This document shows positions 1-6,436 of a stretch of 64,000 bases of DNA, one piece after another. The translations under genes and the position numbers were made by a program. The DNA lies in contig JAMPHY010000005.1 in assembly GCA_023663185.1 (NCBI GenBank), forward strand, positions 1 through 64,000. The letters are read 5' to 3'. A model generated the notes under the pieces. The model did not search any database and was not told where the DNA came from. It saw only the letters and a list, made by a program, of their open reading frames with translations. The DNA is from Clostridiales bacterium. Lineage in GTDB: Bacteria > Bacillota > Clostridia > Lachnospirales > Lachnospiraceae. The stretch's first letter is position 1, and each line of letters opens with the position of its first letter.

Positions 1-79
1 GCTTCATTTACCAAACAAGGCACAATTAGAAGAGTTTATGAGAAAAGAATTGGACAAACTAGAAAGAGAAGCTGAATAA
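1..79 (+). CDS. C-terminal end of an unidentified protein (5' truncated by window)
   Basis: An open frame enters from the left edge and ends at TAA 77-79, giving about 25 residues (ending DKLEREAE). The visible tail is charged and probably helical. Nothing in it identifies a family. The next recognisable signal is the RelB promoter about 85 bp downstream, so this gene is not obviously part of that operon. Confidence 0.5.
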   Translation, partial: LHLPNKAQLEEFMRKELDKLEREAE

Positions 80-163
80 ACAGGGCATATTTGCCGGAGT
101 CGTTGTAGGGAAGAGGAACATAACAGATATTACCAAGCGTACCAATATTTTTTGTAATAGAAT

Positions 164-192
164 TAGAAATATGTATCTGGATATAGTATAAT
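164..192 (+). promoter_or_regulatory. Predicted sigma-A promoter of relB-yafQ
   Basis: TAGAAA (164-169), a 17-bp spacer and a perfect TATAAT (187-192). The -35 is 4/6. The start codon used by relB lies about 30 bp downstream of the -10. RelB-type antitoxins commonly repress their own promoter, but no operator is resolved here. Confidence 0.6.
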
Positions 193-222
193 AGTATTAT
201 AAATAAAATGGAGATGGGAAGT

Positions 223-498
223 ATGGAAGCAGCAGTAAATTTGAACATACCGACAAAGAAAGAAATAAAAGAAAGAGCAGAGAGCATATTTGAAGAACTA
301 GGGTTAAACATGACTGCGGCAGTAAATTTGTTTTTAGAGCGGACAATTTGGGAAAATGACATACCGTTTCCTATGAATCCGGACGTTCCGAATGACGTAA
401 CACTGGCGGCGATAGCGGAAGGAAATAGGATTGCGAGAGATCCGAATGTAAAAGCATATACGCTTGAGGAGTTCAGAAAGGTGTTAGATGAAATATAA
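223..498 (+). CDS. RelB/DinJ-family antitoxin
   Basis: Predicted antitoxin of a type II toxin-antitoxin pair. The N-terminal half (AAVNLNIPTKKEIKERAE, then FEELGLNMTAAVNLFL) has the ribbon-helix-helix layout of RelB/DinJ: a short beta strand followed by two helices that dimerise and bind the operator. The C-terminal tail (YTLEEFRKVLDEI) would wrap the toxin. An upstream in-frame ATG at 208 is possible, but ATG 223 is preferred because GGAG at 210-213 sits 9 nt before it. The gene overlaps the toxin by 11 nt, the usual translational coupling of such pairs. A diverged second copy lies at 1396-1671. Confidence 0.85.
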   Translation: MEAAVNLNIPTKKEIKERAESIFEELGLNMTAAVNLFLERTIWENDIPFPMNPDVPNDVTLAAIAEGNRIARDPNVKAYTLEEFRKVLDEI

Positions 499-769
499 AA
501 TTAAAATGTCGGCTCATTTTAAGCGAGATTTAAAACTGGCGAGAAAACAAGGGAAAAATATTGATAAACTTAATGAAGTGGTTAATATTATTGCAAGGGG
601 TGAAAAATTAGACATAAAGTATCGTGATCATGGCTTAGGCGGTTATTATGAAGGATACAGAGAATGTCATATTGAACCGGACTGGTTATTGGTATATAAA
701 TTGGAAGATGATGTTTTGATATTGTTGCTATATCGTATCAGTACACATTCGGAGTTGTTTAATAAATGA
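488..769 (+). CDS. YafQ-family mRNA interferase toxin
   Basis: 93-residue RelE-superfamily toxin, predicted to cleave mRNA on the ribosome. The residues known to matter in E. coli YafQ are all present: His48 in YRDHGLGG, His61, Asp65 and Trp66 in ECHIEPDWLLVY, His87 and Phe91 in THSELF. Length matches the family (about 90 residues), so the toxin looks intact. It begins inside the end of the RelB gene, so both come from the promoter at 164-192. YafQ belongs to the RelE/ParE clan; a RelE label would also be acceptable, but the HxxxDWLLxY and THSELF signatures favour YafQ. Confidence 0.88.
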   Translation: MKYKIKMSAHFKRDLKLARKQGKNIDKLNEVVNIIARGEKLDIKYRDHGLGGYYEGYRECHIEPDWLLVYKLEDDVLILLLYRISTHSELFNK

Positions 770-787
770 AATATAAAGGATATGAAT

Positions 788-1000
788 ATGTCAGAAAAGA
801 GACTGAACAATACAATATTTCTTATGTATTTAGTAACTGAAAATTATTGCGAAAAACATAATATTTCAATAGATGATTTTTTGATGTTAGATAAACAATA
901 CGATATATTAAACTATGTTGCAGAATGCCCTGATGTATTTGACAGTATGACAGATGATGAGATGGTAAGGGAGATTGAGCAATATGTCTTACAAGCTTAA
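788..1000 (+). CDS. DUF3791-family small protein
   Basis: About 70 residues. The pattern YLVTENYCEKHNISIDDF, then a hydrophobic core and a C-terminal region rich in acidic residues, resembles DUF3791, a small all-helical family common in gut Clostridia and usually next to a DUF3990 gene. ATG 788 is chosen over 782 because AAAGGA (775-780) is 7 nt upstream of 788 but only 1 nt from 782. The gene ends overlapping the start of a DUF3990-like remnant (984), as in intact loci. Molecular function is not established; by arrangement it may be the partner of a toxin-like protein. Confidence 0.7.
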   Translation: MSEKRLNNTIFLMYLVTENYCEKHNISIDDFLMLDKQYDILNYVAECPDVFDSMTDDEMVREIEQYVLQA

Positions 1001-1058
1001 AACAACCTTGTATCATGGCACCGTATCACAAATACAGAAAGTAGATATAACACTGTGA
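984..1058 (+). pseudogene. Truncated DUF3990-like gene (24 codons left)
   Basis: A short frame starts inside the end of the DUF3791 gene and encodes 24 residues including TTLYHGTVSQIQKVDITL. The LYHGT motif close to the N-terminus is how DUF3990 proteins begin; they are normally about 150 residues and distantly resemble ADP-ribosyltransferase folds. Here the frame stops at TGA 1056-1058, which overlaps the GTG start of the next gene. This looks like a clean deletion of the catalytic body. The family call rests on few residues. Confidence 0.5.
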
Positions 1059-1300
1059 AAGAAAGCAAGATTGTGACCACAACAGGAATGTGTGTTGTAG
1101 CATTAACAAAGCATTTAATGAAAAGGCAAAATATAGATTATGAAGCTGCTTATAAAATGCTGCTGGGAATGGAACTATATAAGCTTTTGTCAGATGAGGA
1201 AACAAGATTATACTTTGAAACAAATGAATATTTATGCGAAGCATGTGATAATGAACTAGATGGTGGAAAAGATGCTTTATATGAGTATATCAACTGTTGA
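1055..1300 (+). CDS. Small DUF3791-like protein, third gene of the DUF3791/DUF3990 locus
   Basis: 81 residues starting at a GTG that overlaps the preceding TGA (GTGA). The sequence has a helix-rich N-terminal half (CVVALTKHLMKRQNIDYEAAY) and an acidic, Cys-containing C-terminal half (YLCEACDNELDGGKDALYEY). Comparable small genes follow DUF3990 genes in related genomes, to my recollection. Because the DUF3990 body is missing, this protein is probably an orphan partner or antitoxin. No catalytic motif is visible. Confidence 0.5.
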   Translation: MKESKIVTTTGMCVVALTKHLMKRQNIDYEAAYKMLLGMELYKLLSDEETRLYFETNEYLCEACDNELDGGKDALYEYINC

Positions 1301-1336
1301 CAGGCTTTGCCTTATTACACCTTTTTGTAATAGAAT

Positions 1337-1365
1337 TAGAAATATGTATCTGGATATGATATAAT
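1337..1365 (+). promoter_or_regulatory. Predicted sigma-A promoter, second relB copy
   Basis: TAGAAA (1337-1342), 17-bp spacer, TATAAT (1360-1365). It is the duplicated equivalent of the promoter at 164-192, so the two RelB proteins may cross-regulate both sites. Confidence 0.6.
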
Positions 1366-1395
1366 AGTATTATAAATAAAATGGAGATGAGTAGT

Positions 1396-1671
1396 ATGGA
1401 AGCAGCAGTAAATTTGAACATACCGACTGATAAAGAAGTGAAAGAGGCGGCAGAGAGCATATTTGAAGACCTCGGATTAACTATGGCTATGGCGGTTAAT
1501 CTGTTTTTAAGACGAACAATTCGGGAAAATGGAATACCATTTTCTATGGAACTGGATATTCCAAATGAAGTGACACTGGCGGCGATAGAGGAAGGAAATA
1601 GGATTGCTAGGGATCCAAATGTAAAAGCATATACGCTTGAGGAGTTCAGAAAGGTGTTAGATGAAATATAA
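1396..1671 (+). CDS. RelB/DinJ-family antitoxin, second copy
   Basis: Paralogue of the 223-498 antitoxin with the same length and the same C-terminal tail. Changes cluster in the middle (DLGLTMAMAVNLFLRRTIRENGIPFSME), where dimer and toxin contacts would lie. Start chosen at ATG 1396 with GGAG at 1383-1386, as in copy A; ATG 1381 is also in frame. The gene overlaps the next ORF by 11 nt as a normal toxin gene would, yet no YafQ toxin follows. It may be an orphan antitoxin able to bind the YafQ from copy A, or it may serve the small downstream proteins. Confidence 0.82.
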   Translation: MEAAVNLNIPTDKEVKEAAESIFEDLGLTMAMAVNLFLRRTIRENGIPFSMELDIPNEVTLAAIEEGNRIARDPNVKAYTLEEFRKVLDEI

Positions 1672-1885
1672 GATGTATGTTGATAATGTAATGGAATATT
1701 CAAGACAGAAAAGGAAAGACGCTGCATGGCAAAAGGTCAGGTCGGATTTGATGAAATCTGAAAAACGAATGAGAACAGAAGGCGGAATTAATTCTGGACA
1801 GCTAAGAAAGAAGCTGCTGGAAAATATAAGAGATGGCTTAAGAGATAACTCAAGAACAAGAGGTAACTTAAATGTTAGACTTTAA
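1661..1885 (+). CDS. Unrecognised 74-residue protein in the toxin position (probable chimera)
   Basis: Starts with the same ATGAAATATAA as yafQ, overlapping relB by 11 nt, then diverges completely. The body is very basic and helical (EYSRQKRKDAAWQKVRSDLM, LRKKLLENIRDGL) with none of the YafQ catalytic residues. This suggests that the toxin's first codons were fused to the tail of another gene during rearrangement. The C-terminal part could come from an antitoxin-like or DNA-binding protein, but no family is recognised. It overlaps the next gene by 14 nt. Confidence 0.45.
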   Translation: MKYKMYVDNVMEYSRQKRKDAAWQKVRSDLMKSEKRMRTEGGINSGQLRKKLLENIRDGLRDNSRTRGNLNVRL

Positions 1886-2075
1886 TATAAATAACCCGCT
1901 AGAAGTTAGAAAAGCTGGAATACAGGCACTTTCGGAAGCTCTTGGACCGGTAGGAATGGCGCGGTTTATGCAGCAGTATGATACAGGAGACGGAGATTAT
2001 ACGAAGGAAAGACAAAATGCACCAGATGTAAGTCTTGATGAGATAGATACGTTGTTAAAAGCACGACGGGCTTAA
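1872..2075 (+). CDS. Conserved hypothetical small protein (antitoxin-like)
   Basis: 67 residues with a distinctive pattern: NPLEVRKAGIQALSEALGPV, then GMARFMQQYDTGDGDYTKER, then a C-terminal segment SLDEIDTLLK. I recall similar small proteins beside toxin-antitoxin genes in Clostridia, but know no assigned function. It overlaps the preceding gene by 14 nt, and AGAGG lies just upstream of the ATG. It is probably cotranscribed from 1337-1365. Its end abuts the leader of the pilus locus. Confidence 0.55.
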   Translation: MLDFNINNPLEVRKAGIQALSEALGPVGMARFMQQYDTGDGDYTKERQNAPDVSLDEIDTLLKARRA

Positions 2076-2186
2076 ACAGGAAACCGGAACCCCATGAATT
2101 AACCGTGGCTGGCGAAGATGTAGGGAACAGCCGCGATTAAGATAAACAAAAGGTGTCTAGGTACACCAAAATATTTCTTATAAGAA
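2071..2186 (+). promoter_or_regulatory. Structured leader before the major prepilin gene
   Basis: Three hairpins precede the prepilin start: an 8-bp stem CGTGGCTG (2104-2111) with CAGCCGCG (2128-2135, one G-U pair), GGTGT (2152-2156) with ACACC (2163-2167), and a 12-bp perfect palindrome TTCTTATAAGAA (2175-2186) next to the ribosome binding site. A weak outer pairing CTTAA (2071-2075) with TTAAG (2137-2141) would enclose the first stem. It does not match the c-di-GMP riboswitch classes I can recall. A regulatory RNA or mRNA-stability element is possible. Confidence 0.35.
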
Positions 2187-2200
2187 AAGGAGAGATAACT

Positions 2201-2665
2201 ATGAAAAAGGAAATGAATAACAAAGGTTTTTCATTGGTTGAGTTGATTATCGTTATCGCCATCATGGTAATCCTCATCGCAGTTCTTGCACCTCAGTATC
2301 TTCGTTATGTTGAGAAGGCAAGAGTATCATCAGATCAGAACACTATCGTTGAGTACATCAATGCTATGCAGACTGTAGCGGCTGATCCTGACATTAGCTT
2401 AGACGACAGCAAAACGTATACTGTATCAATTAGTCCTTCATCTAAGCCTGATTATATTGTTACTAGTGGCGATTTAAGCACAATACTTACTACTAATGGT
2501 ATCTTAGATTCAAATACTTTAGCTACGTCTAAGGTTCAGTCTACTGCATATAAGAACTCTGGCGGTGTATATACGTTGGATTATGATACTTCACTTAAGA
2601 TGTGGACAGTAACTGTTACTGCTGGTCAAGTTGATATGTCTGGAGCTGTTATTACTACTCCTTAA
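2201..2665 (+). CDS. Type IV prepilin (probable major pilin)
   Basis: 154 residues with a class III signal peptide: MKKEMNNKG then FSLVELIIVIAIMVILIAV. Cleavage after Gly9 would leave N-methyl-Phe1 and Glu5, the hallmark of type IV pilins and pseudopilins. The hydrophobic helix is followed by a Thr/Ser-rich C-terminal domain without cysteines. ATG 2201 is chosen because AAAAGGAGAG lies directly upstream and it gives a short basic leader; a longer frame from 2153 would spoil the leader. It has the strongest ribosome binding site of the locus and is followed by 253 non-coding bases, which fits an abundant major pilin made in excess of the downstream assembly genes. Confidence 0.9.
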   Translation: MKKEMNNKGFSLVELIIVIAIMVILIAVLAPQYLRYVEKARVSSDQNTIVEYINAMQTVAADPDISLDDSKTYTVSISPSSKPDYIVTSGDLSTILTTNGILDSNTLATSKVQSTAYKNSGGVYTLDYDTSLKMWTVTVTAGQVDMSGAVITTP

Positions 2666-2918
2666 TCTGCAATTGACGGAGAATGATAGTAGCATTATAG
2701 CATTACATAATGTTAGTGCCACAGCAGTAAGCCAATAGCTTTACCGCTTAACACCACATGTGCCACACAGCACTAGCATAGCGGGTAATACCGCGAGACA
2801 GCATTATGGTGTTTGACTACAACAGTCAATTACAACACTTGATATGAACTACTTAAATTTAAAGCCAAACTGAATGAAAGAATTAGATGCACATTAACAA
2901 TGCAAAGGATTTTACATC

Positions 2919-3671
2919 ATGCTGATGACAATACTTTTTTACATAATCATATTCCTGTACGGGATTGTAATCGGGAGTTTCCTGAATGTATGTATATACA
3001 GGATTCCGAAGAAGGAAGATATTGTTAAGGTAAGGTCGCATTGCATGGCGTGTGGGTACAAGCTGGAGTGGTACGACTTAGTACCGCTCTTCAGCTACCT
3101 TTTCTTAGGGGGCAGGTGCCGCAAGTGCAAAGCAAAATTGTCCGTACAATATCCGCTGGTGGAAGCGGCGAATGGGCTTTTGTATGTGGTAATCGTGCTG
3201 GTTAATGGGGCAAACGTAGAATCCCTACTCTACTGTCTGCTTGCATCGGCGCTGATTGTTCTTAGCGTGATTGATTTCAGGACTTATGAGATTCCGCTTG
3301 GAATCAATATTTTCATACTGACATTGGGGCTGGTTAGAGTAATAACCGATTATTCTAATTGGCTGAATTACTTAATCGGCCTCATTAGTGTCAGTGCATT
3401 TCTAGCCGTAATTTATTACGCCAGCAAAGGCAGGGGTATCGGCGGCGGCGACGTTAAGCTGATGGCGGCGTGCGGACTGGTATTAGGCTGGAAGCTGATT
3501 ATTTTAGCATTTGTCATAGGCTGCATACTTGGAGCAGTCATACATGTAGCAAGAATGAAGATAAGCGGTGAGAGCCATGTTCTTGCGATGGGACCATATC
3601 TTTCCATGGGAGTATTCATCGCAGCATTGTGGGGTAACCGCATATTAGACTGGTATTTCGGATTTTTTTAA
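2919..3671 (+). CDS. Prepilin peptidase (type 4, family A24)
   Basis: 250-residue polytopic membrane aspartyl protease that cleaves prepilin leaders and N-methylates the new N-terminus. The N-terminal part shows GSFLNVCIYRIPKKEDIV and two CxxC pairs (CMACG, CRKCK), the zinc-binding loop of PilD-type enzymes. Catalytic aspartates are expected in SVIDFRTYEIP and in the GxGD-type motif GIGGGDVKLM; both are present. Six to eight hydrophobic segments are visible. It lies between the prepilin gene and the inner-membrane assembly genes, so its substrates are the pilin-like proteins of this locus. The name pilD is functionally apt, but the symbol is not assigned from sequence alone. Confidence 0.92.
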   Translation: MLMTILFYIIIFLYGIVIGSFLNVCIYRIPKKEDIVKVRSHCMACGYKLEWYDLVPLFSYLFLGGRCRKCKAKLSVQYPLVEAANGLLYVVIVLVNGANVESLLYCLLASALIVLSVIDFRTYEIPLGINIFILTLGLVRVITDYSNWLNYLIGLISVSAFLAVIYYASKGRGIGGGDVKLMAACGLVLGWKLIILAFVIGCILGAVIHVARMKISGESHVLAMGPYLSMGVFIAALWGNRILDWYFGFF

Positions 3672-3830
3672 CGACGCTTTTGAATTTTGACTTGAAGAAG
3701 AATAGACACCTGCTTGGAATACCGGCAGGTTTATTGCGCAGAATGCGGCAAGACCGCGGGAAGCTTAATAAGCGGCGCAGATAGATAGACAGGACAAATG
3801 AAAAGTCCGCAATTAAAAGGAGACAAATTT

Positions 3831-5534
3831 ATGGCGAGCAAAGTTCTCAGTATTGAGATAGGGTATTCACTTACAAGAGTCTGTGAAGTATCCTATAATA
3901 CCAAAACCCCTAAGGTATTTAAGAGTTTTACCGTACAGACGGTAGAAGGAGTTATGAATGACGGGGCGATTCAGGTTGATTCACATTATGTTCAGGCGAT
4001 TAACGACGCAATCCGCGAGCATAAAATCAAAACAAGAAAAGTAGTCTTTTCCATAACTTCGACGAAGATAGCTACCCGTGAAGTTGTAATTCCTTTTGTA
4101 AAAGAGAATAGAATAAAAGATGTGGTAAGGGCTAACGCTTCGGATTATTTCCCCGTGGATTTGTCCGAGTATGAGCTGGCGTACACTATCTTGGAGACGA
4201 TGGGGGATAAAAAGGCTGGACAGCAGTATAAGCTTCTCGTGCTGGCGGTTCCGGCGTCGATTTTGGAAGGGTATTATGCGCTTGCGTCAGCGATGAGAAT
4301 GGAAGTTGTCTCGATTGATTATGTCGGCAACAGTTTGTATCAGGTAGTTAAGAAGGAGTGCGCTACGGGCACGCACCTTATTGCCAAGATAGACGAACGT
4401 TCGACGATGATAATGGTTGTTAAAGACCAGACGATTGCTTTTACGAGAAATGTCGGCTACGGCGTAGAAGAGGCACTGCAGGCGGTTATGGAGAGCGTGG
4501 CGTGGGGTAATATCAGAAGTATGCGTCAGGCGGTAGGTATCGTAGAGAAGTACCAATGTATCGACCTTTCGGAAGACGATAGCATGTCGGAGTCGGGAGC
4601 ACCGCTTTCAGTGGAAGAGGCGGCGCAGAGAAACGTTACAGACGCTTTGGTTTCGCTTGTCAACGGTATTGTCAGGGTTATAGATTATTACGCTTCGAGA
4701 AATCAGGAAAGCCAGATAGACGAAGTTTTGATTACAGGTATGGGCGCGAACTTCTTAGGCATGGCGGAGCTGCTTGGCAGGGAGGTTCATTATCCGGTCA
4801 GATATATTAAGAAGATAAGCGGTCTGAATTTGGAAAAGTTTTTCAAAGATAAATTCTTTGGAGAATATCTGGCGTGTATCGGCGCCTCGATGGGCTCTGT
4901 AGGCTTTAAGAAACGCGAGGAGGCTAAGGCAGGCAAGGGCGGTAAAGCCGGTAAAAAAGGCGAGGGCGCGGCGCCGGCTAAGGGCGATGGCAATAAATTT
5001 ATCGTTATCGGTGCTCTTTTCCTAGTGGCGTGTCTGGCGGCGGCAGGCGGTCTGGCGGGCTATTCGATACTTGCATATATGGAAGCGGAAGTGACGAATG
5101 TAGAACTTAACCATACGGTTACGGAGATGATGCCGATTATGGAAGTGTATAACGGTTATCTTGACGTGCAGCTTGAGTACGATACGGCGGAGGCGATGTA
5201 CGCGGCGACGCAGAGCCAGAATGACGCGCTGTATGAGTTTTTTGTCGAGTTGGAGCAAAAACTTCCCTCTGACGTAAGCGTGGTGTCGTTTAATGCTAAC
5301 AGGGCGCAGGTCACTATTTCCATGCAGGTAAGCACCAAGAGCGAGGCGGCGGCGACGGTAGAGCAGATGCGTACCTTTAAGAGCCTGATTCCGACAAGCG
5401 TTACGGTGGCTTCGATAACGGAGACGGAAAGCGATGATGAAAGCGGTACGTCGGTGGTGGAATTTTCAGTTACAGCATTGTATATGCCGGTTCTTAACAT
5501 TGGCATAGATGCGGACGAGACCGCGGCAGAATAG
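3831..5534 (+). CDS. PilM-PilN fusion protein, pilus inner-membrane assembly
   Basis: 567 residues. Residues 1-355 are a PilM-type actin-like ATPase domain (VLSIEIGYSLTRVCEV at the start, ITGMGANFLGMAELLGREV near its end). A Lys/Gly/Ala-rich linker (about 361-388) leads to one membrane helix (about 390-416) and a periplasm-side-like domain (417-567) that resembles PilN. In most bacteria these are two proteins: cytoplasmic PilM grips the short N-terminal tail of PilN. Here the contact is made covalent. Start ATG 3831 follows AAAGGAGA; a frame from 3798 adds 11 residues without a good ribosome binding site. The next gene is PilO-like, the normal PilN partner, 12 nt downstream. Confidence 0.85.
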   Translation: MASKVLSIEIGYSLTRVCEVSYNTKTPKVFKSFTVQTVEGVMNDGAIQVDSHYVQAINDAIREHKIKTRKVVFSITSTKIATREVVIPFVKENRIKDVVRANASDYFPVDLSEYELAYTILETMGDKKAGQQYKLLVLAVPASILEGYYALASAMRMEVVSIDYVGNSLYQVVKKECATGTHLIAKIDERSTMIMVVKDQTIAFTRNVGYGVEEALQAVMESVAWGNIRSMRQAVGIVEKYQCIDLSEDDSMSESGAPLSVEEAAQRNVTDALVSLVNGIVRVIDYYASRNQESQIDEVLITGMGANFLGMAELLGREVHYPVRYIKKISGLNLEKFFKDKFFGEYLACIGASMGSVGFKKREEAKAGKGGKAGKKGEGAAPAKGDGNKFIVIGALFLVACLAAAGGLAGYSILAYMEAEVTNVELNHTVTEMMPIMEVYNGYLDVQLEYDTAEAMYAATQSQNDALYEFFVELEQKLPSDVSVVSFNANRAQVTISMQVSTKSEAAATVEQMRTFKSLIPTSVTVASITETESDDESGTSVVEFSVTALYMPVLNIGIDADETAAE

Positions 5535-5546
5535 GGGGGAGCACAG

Positions 5547-6371
5547 ATGAAGGTATCAAAAAGAGATGTTATGATTATTATGATAGTCGTAGGAGTTTTG
5601 GCGGTAGTGCTCACCTATTTCTATGTATTTGACAGCTATCAGGAAAAAACCGAGGCGTTGGTGTCGCAGAATGTTAAATTACAGCAGCAGATAAATGATT
5701 TGCAGAATAAGCAGGATAATAAGGAATTCTACGAGACTGAGATGGAAAGAATGCTTAAGGCGATAGACGATATCTATCAGGTATTTCCGGTAGACGTCAG
5801 AGAAGAAGACGTTATCCTTCTGGGAATTAATCAGGAGATTATCTCCCCGATGGAGCTTAACAGTATCAGTATCAATCTGATAAGCGATGTGGAGTTTACG
5901 GTGGATACGGCGCAGCCTGAGCGTGAGTATACTTATGGTCTGGGCGAAGGAGATGTGCTTGGCGTTGAGGACGAGGCGACGGCGGACACGGCGGTGACAG
6001 AGACTAACGGCTCAAACGATACGACGGGAATGCTGCGTAACAGGCAGGCTACATATAATTATACGGTTTCATATGAAGGACTTAAGAGAAGCATACAGCA
6101 TATCTGCAACCAGACGAACCGCGTAGCGATTGACTCACTTACGGCGTCTTTCGATACTTCGACGGGACTTTTGGTGGGTTCGACGACGTTAAATATGTAT
6201 TTGGTGCCCGATCAGGACAAGGAGTATGTACAGCCTAACTTCTCGGCGGTACTCTTAGGAACTGATAATATCTTCGGGACGATTGTGATAAATAGTGAAG
6301 GTAATCTGCCTGATGTTGAGGATATGGAAGGTGCGGAAGAAGGAGAAGGCACAGAAGCGGCTACGGAGTAA
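5547..6371 (+). CDS. PilO-like pilus assembly protein
   Basis: 274 residues with one N-terminal membrane helix (about 8-27), a coiled coil (about 35-75, rich in Gln/Asn/Lys) and a C-terminal mixed domain, the architecture of PilO. The region 140-170 is an acidic, Ala/Thr-rich insertion and the C-terminus is acidic (EEGEGTEAATE). It follows the PilM-PilN fusion by 12 nt with GGGGGAG upstream, so the two are translated together and should form the inner-membrane alignment complex. Overall similarity to PilO is weak and the call depends on topology and position. Confidence 0.75.
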   Translation: MKVSKRDVMIIMIVVGVLAVVLTYFYVFDSYQEKTEALVSQNVKLQQQINDLQNKQDNKEFYETEMERMLKAIDDIYQVFPVDVREEDVILLGINQEIISPMELNSISINLISDVEFTVDTAQPEREYTYGLGEGDVLGVEDEATADTAVTETNGSNDTTGMLRNRQATYNYTVSYEGLKRSIQHICNQTNRVAIDSLTASFDTSTGLLVGSTTLNMYLVPDQDKEYVQPNFSAVLLGTDNIFGTIVINSEGNLPDVEDMEGAEEGEGTEAATE

Positions 6372-6436
6372 GGTAGCTTTAAGGCGATATGACTTCAAGA
6401 TAAAGTAGTTTTAGGATAGCAGGGGTAGGTATTGAT

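Larger units (their letters stand above)
149..498 (+). repeat. 350-bp direct duplication, copy A (promoter plus relB)
   Basis: Positions 149-498 and 1322-1671 are both 350 bp and align end to end without a net gap. They share the promoter, leader, ribosome binding site and full antitoxin gene up to the stop codon. Similarity stops just after the shared ATGAAATATAA that begins the downstream gene in both copies. The 5' leader and last ~80 bp are nearly identical; the middle of the gene has diverged more. Confidence 0.9.
1322..1671 (+). repeat. 350-bp direct duplication, copy B
   Basis: Second copy of the 149-498 unit, displaced by 1173 bp. It includes the same promoter layout and a complete RelB reading frame. 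The sequence after the repeat is unrelated to yafQ apart from the first few codons (ATGAAATATAA). Confidence 0.9.

Noticed and set aside
2071-2186. c-di-GMP riboswitch upstream of the prepilin gene
   Set aside because: The stems do not contain the conserved core of class I or class II c-di-GMP aptamers as I recall them; kept only as an unclassified structured leader.
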